DNA from: Bacteroidia bacterium
GTDB lineage: Bacteria; Bacteroidota; Bacteroidia; UKL13-3
Direction of reading: 5' to 3'
Assembly: GCA_021740845.1 (NCBI GenBank)
Contig: JAIOYZ010000015.1
Location: forward strand, 1-64,000
DNA: 64,000 nucleotides
The position numbers and the translations under genes were made by a program. Below are positions 1 through 7,275 of the stretch, piece after piece. The notes beneath the pieces were generated by a model that was not told the DNA's origin, searched no databases, and saw only the letters and a program-made list of their open reading frames with translations. The first letter of the stretch is position 1. Every line of letters begins with the position of its first letter.

Positions 1-110
1 CCCCTCCATACAACATGCTTACCCCCTCCGTACAACATGTATACCCCCTTGGTATAATGTATACCCCCTCCATACAACATATGTACCCGCTTGGTATAAC
101 ATGTGTAGAG
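1..110. repeat. Tandem array of about 22-bp units
   Basis: About five degenerate units of 20-22 bp lie head to tail, each beginning with a C5 run followed by TCCATACAACATG or TTGGTATAACATG. Two unit types (TCCRTACAACAT and TTGGTATAA) alternate. The array runs off the left edge of the window, so its full length is unknown. No open frame covers it. Function unknown; the units touch each other without unique spacers, so it is not a CRISPR array. Confidence 0.8.
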
Positions 111-473
111 TGTATTTTATAATGTGTAACCTCTCATTCCTACCAACAAAAAGAGCCCCGCGATTTTTCAGTTGTTACAAATTGTCAAACCAATTATTAC
201 CGCATTGTCATAGCGCCTCGTGTCACCTAACTTCTCGATTCTCGCCTGTGGATTCTTTAAAAACTTAACACTTAACACTTAACACATAAAACTCACTCCC
301 CAATACCATTTAATAACCCAAACCTACCACTAACTATTTAATAAGAATTAGTACTTGATTTATTCATACGAATGATTAATATTGCATAAGAAAAGTACTC
401 AATATTGCTTCTGCCATATTCCTACTCATTCTCAATATTTTGACTCACAGCAGTGGGACTCACCAAGCGAAGC
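111..473. other. Non-coding stretch upstream of the polysaccharide locus
   Basis: No gene is supported here. The stretch contains a short CT-rich run with irregular TCTCG words near 230-256 and a heptamer array (listed separately) at 261-296; the rest is AT-rich unique sequence. Any promoter for the locus downstream could lie here, but no clear Bacteroidota -7 box (TAnnTTTG) was identified. Confidence 0.5.
261..296 (-). repeat. AG-phased heptamer array (AGTGTTA words)
   Basis: Three consecutive ACTTAAC units followed by two diverged ones. Read on the minus strand they are AGTGTTA words with AG every seven bases, which places the array in the same family as the other heptamer arrays of this window. 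Confidence 0.75.
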
Positions 474-523
474 TGTTTTTGGTTTTAGGTTTATGGTTTT
501 GAGTTTTAGGTTTTTGTTAGTGG
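474..523 (+). repeat. AG-phased heptamer array left of four-helix-bundle gene
   Basis: Seven-base words GGTTTTA, GGTTTAT, GGTTTTG, AGTTTTA, GGTTTTT follow one another in phase. Bases 487-502 (AGGTTTATGGTTTTGA) recur exactly at 901-916, on the other side of the small gene, as a 16-bp direct repeat. Confidence 0.8.
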
Positions 524-538
524 ATTTTTAATTCCAAT

Positions 539-895
539 TTGATTTATAGAGGTTTTGAGGATTTAGATGTTTGGAAATTGAGTATGGAAAATTCCAAAGA
601 TGTAATTCAAATGGCTCAAAAAAATTTTTCTAAATATCATCCATTAGCAGACCAAATAATTCGATCTGCAATTTCTATTCCTAGTAATATTGCAGAGGGG
701 CATGAACGAAATTCAAAACTTGATTTTATTAGATTTCTGCATATTTCAAAAGGATCAAATGCAGAATTGAAAACTCAGTTAATTCTGTCTAAATCATTTA
801 TTGAAACCGATTCTCATAAACATATAGACTCCTTAATCCTAAAAACTGATTCTGTTTCGAAAATGCTTTATAAGTTAATTCAAAGTCTTAAATAG
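539..895 (+). CDS. Four-helix-bundle protein (23S rRNA intervening-sequence family)
   Basis: This 118-residue protein opens with the family signature FEDLDVWKLSM, has the SIPSNIAEG segment at about residues 46-54, and is helical throughout. The family was first seen in 23S rRNA intervening sequences and is common as scattered chromosomal copies in Bacteroidota; its biochemical role is not settled. The start is TTG at 539; an ATG at 584 would remove the signature. It is flanked on both sides by heptamer arrays sharing a 16-bp direct repeat, so it looks like a small inserted cassette rather than part of the polysaccharide operon. A second copy lies at 6820. Confidence 0.85.
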   Translation: MIYRGFEDLDVWKLSMENSKDVIQMAQKNFSKYHPLADQIIRSAISIPSNIAEGHERNSKLDFIRFLHISKGSNAELKTQLILSKSFIETDSHKHIDSLILKTDSVSKMLYKLIQSLK

Positions 896-969
896 GAGGT
901 AGGTTTATGGTTTTGATTTAGCCTTAAATCATATGTCATCCCAAAACTGAAAACCCAAAACCCAAATAC
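896..969. repeat. Heptamer arrays right of four-helix-bundle gene
   Basis: The left part repeats AGGTTTATGGTTTTGA (901-916) in direct orientation with 487-502. The right part (about 943-968) carries AAAACTG, AAAACCC, AAAACCC words, which on the minus strand are GGGTTTT/CAGTTTT, so the two parts are in opposite orientation. Confidence 0.7.
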
Positions 970-1500
970 TTGCTCGACGCCCTAATCACATCTAAAACCC
1001 GAATCAAACTCTTGCTAAAGTTTTTCCTAAACAGCAGCAAACAGGACTACTTACGTAATTTGGAATCTGAACTAGGTGACAATACCAATTCCATTCGCTT
1101 GGAGTTAAATAAATTAGAAGCAGCTGGATTATTAAAGAGTTTTAGCCAAGGCAACAAGAAAATATTCCAAAGCAATACGGAGCACCCATTATTTGGTGAT
1201 ATCAATAGCATTCTCATGAAGATTACTGGTTTGGACCAGTTAATTTCAAGAGTATTAAATAATGTAGGAGAGCTTAATGAAGTATACCTTACAGGCGATT
1301 TGGCTCAAGGTAACGATTCTGAACTAATAGACCTTATTTTAGTAGGCGATATAAACCGAGAATACTTTAGCGAATTGGTTATAAAAGCCGAAAAATATAT
1401 TCAAAAGAAAATTCGGTTTGTGGTGTTTCAACCACAAGAATTTAGAGACAAACGAGCAAAAATTCTCCAAGGGAATGATTTGCTTTTGTGGGAGAAATAA
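970..1500 (+). CDS. Winged-helix regulator with nucleotidyltransferase-like domain
   Basis: The 176-residue protein has an N-terminal winged helix (about residues 1-75; pattern RIKLLLKFF...[17 protein letters not shown], as in ArsR/MarR-type proteins) and a C-terminal half resembling a minimal nucleotidyltransferase fold (LTGDLAQG...IDLILVGD, about 107-130). The usual catalytic GSxxxGxxxxxSDxD signature is incomplete, so this domain may bind rather than transfer. Proteins of this layout often precede sugar-nucleotide dehydrogenase genes in Bacteroidota polysaccharide loci, so a role in controlling the locus is inferred from position. The start is TTG at 970; no ATG lies nearby in frame. A heptamer array separates it from tviB. 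Confidence 0.6.
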   Translation: MLDALITSKTRIKLLLKFFLNSSKQDYLRNLESELGDNTNSIRLELNKLEAAGLLKSFSQGNKKIFQSNTEHPLFGDINSILMKITGLDQLISRVLNNVGELNEVYLTGDLAQGNDSELIDLILVGDINREYFSELVIKAEKYIQKKIRFVVFQPQEFRDKRAKILQGNDLLLWEK

Positions 1501-1502
1501 GA

Positions 1503-1677
1503 ATAGAAGCGAAAATCGAGGGACGAGATGCGAAAAAAAAATCGCGTTTTTATACCTTCTTTAACTCGTCTCTCACTTCTTTATCTCGTTTCTCGCATCT
1601 CGCTTCTCGACTCTTTAACTCGTTTCTCGCTTCTCGCATCTCGTCTCTCGCATCTCGTCTCTCGCTTCTAAAAAATT
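1503..1677. repeat. Inverted pair of AG-phased heptamer arrays
   Basis: The left arm (about 1503-1533) has AGAAGCG, AAATCGAG and ACGAGATGCG words. The right arm (about 1563-1675) has runs of TCTCGTC, TCTCGCA and TCTCGCT, which on the minus strand are AGAAGCG, AGAGACG, AGATGCG, again with AG every seven bases. The arms are complementary over much of their length, so the RNA could fold back. The tviB frame happens to stay open through the array for 65 codons, but that extension is pure repeat translation. Confidence 0.8.
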
Positions 1678-1682
1678 ACAAA

Positions 1683-2963
1683 ATGACACAAAATAAAATC
1701 GCCATCATCGGATTAGGCTACGTAGGCCTTCCACTAGCAGTTGCTTTTGCAGAGAAATACCAAGTAGTTGGTTTCGATATCAACCAAAAACGCGTCGATG
1801 AATTGATGCAAGGTCATGACTTTACTTTGGAAGTGTCTAATGAACTATTAAGTTCTGTTGTAAAGCCCACATCTAATGAAAATGGCTTATTGTGTACTAC
1901 AAATTTGGACGCAATAAAGGATTGTAATATTTTTATTGTTACTGTTCCTACTCCAACAGACAAACACAATAGACCGGATTTAACTCCTTTATATAAGGCG
2001 AGTGAAACTGTAGGAAAAGTTTTAAGTAAAGGTGATATTGTAGTATATGAAAGTACAGTTTATCCTGGGGTTACCGAAGAAGAGTGTATTCCAGTATTGG
2101 AAAAGGTTTCTGAATTAAAGTTTAATATTGACTTTTTTGCAGGTTATTCTCCAGAAAGGATCAATCCAGGAGATAAAGAGCATACGGTTACTAAAATATT
2201 AAAGGTTACCTCTGGCTCAACGCCAGAAATAGCTGAAGTTGTAGATCAACTATATAAATCTGTTATTGTAGCAGGTACTTTTAAAGCTAGTTCTATGAAG
2301 GTAGCAGAAGCTGCCAAAGTAATTGAAAATTCACAACGCGATATCAATATTGCTTTTGTAAATGAGTTGTCTAAAATATTCAACAAACTGGGTATCGATA
2401 CTAACGATGTGTTAGAAGCAGCTGGAACCAAATGGAATTTCTTGAAATTCAAACCGGGTTTAGTTGGTGGACATTGTATTGGTGTTGACCCATACTATTT
2501 AGCACAAAAAGCGCAGGAAGTTGGTTATCACCCAGAAATTATCCTTGCTGGTCGTCGTTTAAACGATGGCATGGGCGCTTATGTAGCTGAAGAAGTAGTG
2601 AAGTTGATGGTAAAAAAAGAAATCAATGTAAAAAATGCCCGTTGTTTGATTCTGGGTTTTACATTTAAAGAAAACTGTCCGGATGTACGAAATACCAAGG
2701 TTATCGACATTGTGAAGGAATTGAAGAATTACCATGTAACGCCTGTCATTTTCGACCCTTGGGCAAATCCTAGTGAAGTGCAACATGAATATGGTATAAA
2801 GGTGGTGAATGATATGCCATCAGGTACTTTTGAATCGGCAATATTAGCTGTTTCACACAATGAATTTAAAGGAATAGACACCCGAAGTTTACTCATTGAA
2901 AATGGGGTATTGTTTGATGTAAAGGGTTTGTTAGAAAAAGGCATTGCCGATGCAAGATTATAA
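1683..2963 (+). CDS. tviB: UDP-N-acetyl-D-glucosamine 6-dehydrogenase (TviB type)
   Basis: This enzyme oxidises UDP-GlcNAc to UDP-GlcNAcA with NAD. The 426-residue protein has the N-terminal Rossmann motif [10 protein letters not shown] (about residues 10-19), the central segment ending in the active-site Cys motif [11 protein letters not shown], and a C-terminal UDP-binding domain with [15 protein letters not shown]. The long stretch [18 protein letters not shown] matches the Vi-antigen TviB branch better than WbpA. The start was set at the ATG at 1683; upstream in-frame codons are heptamer repeat. One base separates it from the tviC-like gene. Its product would feed TviC, and also the WbpB/D/E homologues at 34.9-38.6 kb. 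Confidence 0.9.
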   Translation: MTQNKIAIIGLGYVGLPLAVAFAEKYQVVGFDINQKRVDELMQGHDFTLEVSNELLSSVVKPTSNENGLLCTTNLDAIKDCNIFIVTVPTPTDKHNRPDLTPLYKASETVGKVLSKGDIVVYESTVYPGVTEEECIPVLEKVSELKFNIDFFAGYSPERINPGDKEHTVTKILKVTSGSTPEIAEVVDQLYKSVIVAGTFKASSMKVAEAAKVIENSQRDINIAFVNELSKIFNKLGIDTNDVLEAAGTKWNFLKFKPGLVGGHCIGVDPYYLAQKAQEVGYHPEIILAGRRLNDGMGAYVAEEVVKLMVKKEINVKNARCLILGFTFKENCPDVRNTKVIDIVKELKNYHVTPVIFDPWANPSEVQHEYGIKVVNDMPSGTFESAILAVSHNEFKGIDTRSLLIENGVLFDVKGLLEKGIADARL

Positions 2964-2964
2964 T

Positions 2965-3954
2965 ATGTACGAGATTAAATATCATACAGAAGATTTATCT
3001 GATAAAAGCTTTTTAATCACTGGCGGCGCCGGTTTTATTGGAAGCAATTTGGTTGAATACCTGATAAAATATGGGGCAGGTAAAGTTAGGGTATTAGATA
3101 ACCTATCTAATGGCTACTTTGAAAATATTCGTCCATTTATGGACCTGCCTAATTTTGAATTTATTTTAGGTGATATACGTGATTACGATACATGTGTTAA
3201 AGCATTAGATGGTATCGATTTTTTAAGTCACCAAGCGGCCTTGGGTTCTGTTCCTCGATCTATCGGTGATCCAATTACATCTAATGAAGTGAATGTAAGT
3301 GGATTTTTGAATATGCTAACAGCTGCCAAAGAATCTAAATCTTTAAAACGTATGGTTTATGCGGCATCCTCATCTACTTATGGTGATAGTCCGGCTTTAC
3401 CAAAAGTGGAAGGTAATGAAGGCAATCCTTTGTCTCCTTATGCTGTTACCAAATTGGTGAATGAATTATATGCAGATGTGTTCTCAAAAGTGTATGGATT
3501 TCACACAATCGGATTGCGTTATTTTAACGTATTTGGACCCAAGCAAAACCCAAACAATCCTTATGCAGCTGTAATCCCAATATTCTGCAAACATTTTATT
3601 GAAGGTACACAACCAACGATTAATGGAGACGGCTTAACCAGTCGTGATTTTACTTTTGTAGAAAATGCTGTGCAAGCCAATATTAAATCAATATTGTTTG
3701 AAGAATTGAGTTCTCATGAAGTGATGAATATGGCTTGTGGCGACCAAGTTACCTTAAATGAAATGGTTGACATGCTTAAAGAAATTAGTGGTAAAGATAT
3801 TTCAGCTATGTATGGTCCCGAAAGAAAGGGGGATGTGAGGCATTCGAAGGCTAGTATTGAAAAGATTAGTCAAATGATACATTATGATCCAAAGTATCGA
3901 TTTAGAATGGGAATGCAGATAGTTTTTAAATGGTATAAAGAATATAAAATATGA
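2965..3954 (+). CDS. tviC: UDP-N-acetylglucosamine(uronate) 4-epimerase (TviC/WbpP type)
   Basis: This extended SDR of 329 residues interconverts the gluco and galacto forms of the UDP-N-acetyl sugar; paired with TviB it yields UDP-GalNAcA. It has GGAGFIGSN near residue 20, a serine-rich AASSSTYGDS loop and the catalytic YAVTK. The ATG at 2965, one base after the tviB stop, is preferred; an ATG at 2950 would overlap tviB by 14 bases. Its stop overlaps the capE start in an ATGA, so translation is probably coupled. Confidence 0.88.
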   Translation: MYEIKYHTEDLSDKSFLITGGAGFIGSNLVEYLIKYGAGKVRVLDNLSNGYFENIRPFMDLPNFEFILGDIRDYDTCVKALDGIDFLSHQAALGSVPRSIGDPITSNEVNVSGFLNMLTAAKESKSLKRMVYAASSSTYGDSPALPKVEGNEGNPLSPYAVTKLVNELYADVFSKVYGFHTIGLRYFNVFGPKQNPNNPYAAVIPIFCKHFIEGTQPTINGDGLTSRDFTFVENAVQANIKSILFEELSSHEVMNMACGDQVTLNEMVDMLKEISGKDISAMYGPERKGDVRHSKASIEKISQMIHYDPKYRFRMGMQIVFKWYKEYKI

Positions 3955-4982
3955 TTCAAAGTAAGACTTTACTTATAACAGGAGGAACTGGATCTTTCGG
4001 GAACGCTGTTTTGCAGAGGTTTTTGCAAACCGAGCATTTTTCAGAAATACGTATATTTTCGCGCGATGAGAAAAAACAAGATGATATGCGTAACCAATTA
4101 AAGAGTCCAAAGCTTAGATTTTATATTGGTGATGTAAGGGATTATAATAGTATTGAACCTGCCACTCATGGGGTAGATTATATCTTCCATGCAGCTGCTT
4201 TAAAACAAGTTCCATCTTGTGAGTTTTTTCCGATGCAGGCTGTTAAAACCAATGTGGAAGGCACCCAAAATGTAATTAGGGCAGCAGCAGCTAATGGTGT
4301 AAAAAAGGTTATTTGTTTAAGTACTGATAAGGCGGCCTATCCAATCAATGCAATGGGCATTTCTAAAGCTATGATGGAAAAAGTTGCCGTAGCAGAGGCA
4401 AGAAATTTAACTGAAACTGTAGTGTGTTTGACCCGATATGGCAATGTGATGGCATCAAGAGGTTCGGTGATTCCATTGTTTATTAATCAAATTAAAAATA
4501 ATTTACCTTTAACCCTCACAGACCCTAATATGACTCGTTTTTTGATGAGTTTAAATGATGCGGTTGATTTGGTTTTATTTGCTTTTGAACATGGAAATTC
4601 AGGTGATTTATTTGTAAATAAAGCTCCTGCGGCAACTATTGGAGATTTGGCTCAAGCGGTTAAAGAGCTAGCAAAATCAGATTCTGAAATAAAAATAATT
4701 GGAACTCGTCATGGAGAAAAGTTATACGAAACTTTATGTACCCGCGAAGAAATGCAAAAAGCCGAGGACATGGGTGATTTCTACCGCGTACCAGCTGATA
4801 ATAGAGATTTAAACTATGCGATGTTCTTCTCAGAAGGAGAAAAAGAAGTAGCCCATATTGAGGATTATCACTCGCATAATACAGAGAGATTAGATGTGGA
4901 GGGAGTTAAGAAGTTGATTAGTGAGTTGGGGTTGGTTAGGAGGGAGTTGTTTGGGGAAGCGGTAGAAGAGTTTATTGTTTAA
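3951..4982 (+). CDS. capE: UDP-GlcNAc 4,6-dehydratase/5-epimerase CapE
   Basis: This is the first step from UDP-GlcNAc to UDP-N-acetyl-L-fucosamine. The 343-residue SDR carries GGTGSFGNAV (residues 9-18), HAAALKQVPSCE, and TDKAAYPINAMGISK, in which the usual catalytic Tyr is Met. That change is normal for the FlaA1/CapE family and is not a defect. The C-terminal part (GTRHGEKLYETLC ... DFYRVPADNRDLNY) is typical of CapE/WbjB/FnlA. CapF and CapG homologues follow, each separated by repeat-filled gaps. Confidence 0.92.
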   Translation: MIQSKTLLITGGTGSFGNAVLQRFLQTEHFSEIRIFSRDEKKQDDMRNQLKSPKLRFYIGDVRDYNSIEPATHGVDYIFHAAALKQVPSCEFFPMQAVKTNVEGTQNVIRAAAANGVKKVICLSTDKAAYPINAMGISKAMMEKVAVAEARNLTETVVCLTRYGNVMASRGSVIPLFINQIKNNLPLTLTDPNMTRFLMSLNDAVDLVLFAFEHGNSGDLFVNKAPAATIGDLAQAVKELAKSDSEIKIIGTRHGEKLYETLCTREEMQKAEDMGDFYRVPADNRDLNYAMFFSEGEKEVAHIEDYHSHNTERLDVEGVKKLISELGLVRRELFGEAVEEFIV

Positions 4983-5135
4983 AGAGCCAAGGCAAAAGTA
5001 AAAAGAAGCAAGTTTTTTAAGACAAAAGATAAAAGTAAAAAGACAAAAGGGTTTTGAAGATCCAAGGCAAAAGAGCCAAGGTTTTTTTAAGATAAAAGAT
5101 AAAAGCGTTGTGCTTAGCTTGGCGAAGTAAAAAAG
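4983..5135 (+). repeat. AG-phased heptamer array between capE and cupin gene
   Basis: Four blocks of seven-base words, each beginning with AG: AGAGCCA, AGGCAAA, AGTAAAA, AGAAGCA; then AGACAAA, AGATAAA, AGTAAAA, AGACAAA; then AGATCCA, AGGCAAA, AGAGCCA; then AGATAAA twice. The blocks are separated by T-rich breaks of about 8-9 bases. The same words recur at 5535, 6741, 7178 and inside capG. Confidence 0.85.
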
Positions 5136-5141
5136 ATTAAA

Positions 5142-5531
5142 GTGGGAGTGATTGAGGGAAATATTCATCGGGATGAGAGAGGGGTTGTGAGGTTTGTAAA
5201 TGACTTTGATATGAGTAGGGTTGTTAGGATGTATTGTATTGAGCCTAAATTGGGTGTTGTGAGGGCATGGCATGGCCATAAGAAAGAGACCAAGTGGTTT
5301 TATGCTGCTAAGGGTAGTTTTGTGGTGAAGGTTATTGATATGAATACTCGTTTGTTGAATCAATATGTTTTAACTGAATTGGAAAGTATGGTTCTTGAGA
5401 TACCTGGTGGAAATTATAATGGATTTGAGGCTTTGGAAGAAGGTAGCGTGCTGATGGTGTTTTCTAACTTTAGTTTAGAAAAATCTAAAGCTGATGATTT
5501 TAGGTTGAGTATTCAAGAGATGGCTTGGTAA
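5142..5531 (+). CDS. RmlC-like cupin, probable sugar-nucleotide epimerase/isomerase
   Basis: This 129-residue single-domain cupin has the core AWHGHKKETKWFYAAKG (about residues 46-62), whose H-x-H pair and following residues are typical of the dTDP-sugar epimerase/ketoisomerase (RmlC/WxcM/FdtA) superfamily. Substrate is unknown. Its place between capE and capF suggests a sugar-nucleotide intermediate of this locus. The start is GTG at 5142. It is enclosed by heptamer arrays on both sides. Confidence 0.7.
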   Translation: MGVIEGNIHRDERGVVRFVNDFDMSRVVRMYCIEPKLGVVRAWHGHKKETKWFYAAKGSFVVKVIDMNTRLLNQYVLTELESMVLEIPGGNYNGFEALEEGSVLMVFSNFSLEKSKADDFRLSIQEMAW

Positions 5532-5534
5532 GCT

Positions 5535-5613
5535 TTAAGAGCCAAGGCAAAAGTAAAAAGAGCCAAGTGTTTTTTAAGATAAAAGACAAAAGTAAAAAGA
5601 CAAAATAACTTTA
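5535..5613 (+). repeat. AG-phased heptamer array between cupin gene and capF
   Basis: Words AGAGCCA, AGGCAAA, AGTAAAA, AGAGCCA, a T-rich break, then AGATAAA, AGACAAA, AGTAAAA, AGACAAA. Word order is almost the same as in the array at 4983-5135, so the two look like copies. Confidence 0.85.
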
Positions 5614-5618
5614 GCTTG

Positions 5619-6737
5619 ATGAAAAAAATAGGAATTACGGGGCAGAATGGTTTTGTGGGATATCATTTGTATCAAACAATAAAGTTGTATAAAGAGGAAT
5701 TTGCATTAGTTGATTTTGATCGAAGCTTCTTTGGTGATGAATCAAAATTAGATGCTTTTGTGAGGGAATGTGATGTGATTGTTCATTTGGCTGCACTAAA
5801 TCGTCATAATGACCCTGAGATGATTTATCAAATGAATACAAGTTTAGTTAAAAGCTTGGTGGATTCATTGAAGAGAACTGAGAGTAATTGCCATGTTGTT
5901 ATTTCTTCATCTACTCAAGAAGAAAGAGATAACTTATATGGTAAATCCAAAAAGGAAGGGCGTTTGATGTTGGCTGATTGGGCTATGAAAGCAAATGGTC
6001 GATTCACTGGTATGGTTATCCCCAATGTGTATGGTCCATTTGGTAATCCTTTTTATAATTCGGTTATCGCTACTTTTTGTCACCAAGTATCACATGGAGA
6101 GACTCCGAAGATTGATGTTGATGGTCAATTGAAATTAATATATGTTGGTGAATTAGTGGATGAAATTTTAAAGGCAATTATAAACAATGATAATTCGCAT
6201 GAGTTAGTTATCGCTCATACTGCTGAAGCCAAAGTTTCAGAGATATTATCATTGCTTCAAAACTATAAAGAAATATATCAAGAAAAAGGAGAATTCCCCT
6301 CGATAAATAATGCCTTTGAACATAAATTATTTAATACCTTTCGTTGTTACATGGATATCAAGAATTATTTTCCCAGGAAATTTATTCAGCATCCAGATAA
6401 CAGAGGAGCATTTACAGAAATAGCACGAATAGGTATTCCTGGGCAAGTATCCTTTTCAACCACAGTTCCTGAAATCACAAGAGGCAATCATTTTCACACC
6501 AGAAAAATTGAACGCTTCGCCGTCATTAAAGGCAAAGCCCTCATCCAACTCCGCAAAATAGGAACCTCAGAAATCCATAACTTCTACCTAGACGGTAACG
6601 AACCTGCATACGTAGACATGCCCATATGGTATACACACAATATAAAAAACATCGGAGAAGATACCCTTTATACCATCTTTTGGATTAATGAACCTTACGA
6701 TACGAAGGATCCGGATACTTGGTTTGAAGTAGTGTAA
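5619..6737 (+). CDS. capF: Bifunctional reductase/epimerase CapF (UDP-L-FucNAc pathway)
   Basis: The 372-residue CapF/WbjC/FnlB-type enzyme acts on the keto-sugar made by CapE. The N-terminal SDR domain (GITGQNGFVGYHL, residues 4-16; VIHLAALNRHNDPEMIY; LYGKSKKEGR as the Y-x3-K motif) is the NADPH reductase. The C-terminal cupin domain (about 250-372; RGNHFHTRKIERFAVIKG, WYTHNIKNIG) is the C3 epimerase with metal-binding His residues. Length and domain order match the family. The ATG at 5619 is chosen over a TTG at 5616. Confidence 0.93.
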   Translation: MKKIGITGQNGFVGYHLYQTIKLYKEEFALVDFDRSFFGDESKLDAFVRECDVIVHLAALNRHNDPEMIYQMNTSLVKSLVDSLKRTESNCHVVISSSTQEERDNLYGKSKKEGRLMLADWAMKANGRFTGMVIPNVYGPFGNPFYNSVIATFCHQVSHGETPKIDVDGQLKLIYVGELVDEILKAIINNDNSHELVIAHTAEAKVSEILSLLQNYKEIYQEKGEFPSINNAFEHKLFNTFRCYMDIKNYFPRKFIQHPDNRGAFTEIARIGIPGQVSFSTTVPEITRGNHFHTRKIERFAVIKGKALIQLRKIGTSEIHNFYLDGNEPAYVDMPIWYTHNIKNIGEDTLYTIFWINEPYDTKDPDTWFEVV

Positions 6738-6740
6738 ATT

Positions 6741-6815
6741 AAGACAAAAGATAAAAGTAAAAAGATAAAAGTGTCATTAAGACAAAAGATAAAAATAAAA
6801 GGATAAAAGTTAAGG
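6741..6815 (+). repeat. AG-phased heptamer array left of second four-helix-bundle gene
   Basis: Words AGACAAA, AGATAAA, AGTAAAA, AGATAAA, a short break, then AGACAAA, AGATAAA, AATAAAA, GGATAAA. Bases 6746-6770 recur exactly, 25 of 25, at 7183-7207 on the far side of the gene. Confidence 0.85.
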
Positions 6816-6819
6816 ATAA

Positions 6820-7191
6820 ATGGAGGTTGGGAAGAATGATTTAGATGTTAGGCTTTTTAATTTTGCCGTTAATACTATAAAATTTTTGCGAACTCAAAAT
6901 CCCAGCACTGAACTAAATGTGATAAAATATCAACTGACCAAAAGTGCAACTTCAAGTGGGGCAAATTATGAAGAAGCACAAGCTGGATCTTCTAAATTAG
7001 ATTTCACTAATAAAGTTAGGATTTCTTTAAGCGAAATGAGAGAATCAAACTATTGGCTTAGAATTTTAAAGGGTATAAATGAAGATGCTAATCCTGAATT
7101 AGAAAAGCTTATTCAAGAATCAAAAGAACTAAAACTTATATTAGGTGCCATAGTTCAAAAAGCAAGAATTAATAATCAAGATAAAAGATAA
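6820..7191 (+). CDS. Four-helix-bundle protein (23S rRNA intervening-sequence family)
   Basis: This 123-residue helical protein shows the family pattern (LTKSATSSGANYEEA at about 47-61, KLDFTNKVRISLSEMRESNYWLR at about 67-89). It belongs to a more diverged subgroup than the copy at 539. It interrupts the capF-capG order seen in other L-FucNAc loci. Its last codons (QDKR, stop) are read from the heptamer array that follows, so the array begins inside the gene. Together with the flanking 25-bp direct repeat this suggests insertion as a unit. Confidence 0.85.
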   Translation: MEVGKNDLDVRLFNFAVNTIKFLRTQNPSTELNVIKYQLTKSATSSGANYEEAQAGSSKLDFTNKVRISLSEMRESNYWLRILKGINEDANPELEKLIQESKELKLILGAIVQKARINNQDKR

Positions 7192-7268
7192 AAGTAAAAA
7201 GATAAAATATAAAAGTGTAACTCGTTAGATACTTTTGTCTTGCGCCTTTTATCTTTTGTCTTTAAAAA
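7178..7268. repeat. Heptamer arrays right of second four-helix-bundle gene
   Basis: The first half is direct (AGATAAA, AGATAAA, AGTAAAA, AGATAAA, ATATAAA). The second half, from about 7230, is inverted: ACTTTTGTCTT and TTTATCTTTTGTCTT read AGACAAA, AGATAAA on the minus strand. The gene is therefore bounded by one direct and one inverted copy. Confidence 0.8.
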
Positions 7269-7275
7269 ATATACA

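Noticed and set aside
1488-1682. A longer tviB start adding 65 N-terminal residues
   Set aside because: The extra codons are translation of the heptamer array; the family begins at the ATG at 1683 just before the dinucleotide-binding motif.
2246-2944. Minus-strand frames opposite tviB and other genes
   Set aside because: They are shadows of well-supported plus-strand genes without family motifs.
4321-4377. CapE as a dead SDR because the catalytic Tyr is replaced by Met
   Set aside because: The MxxxK form is normal for the FlaA1/CapE dehydratase branch.
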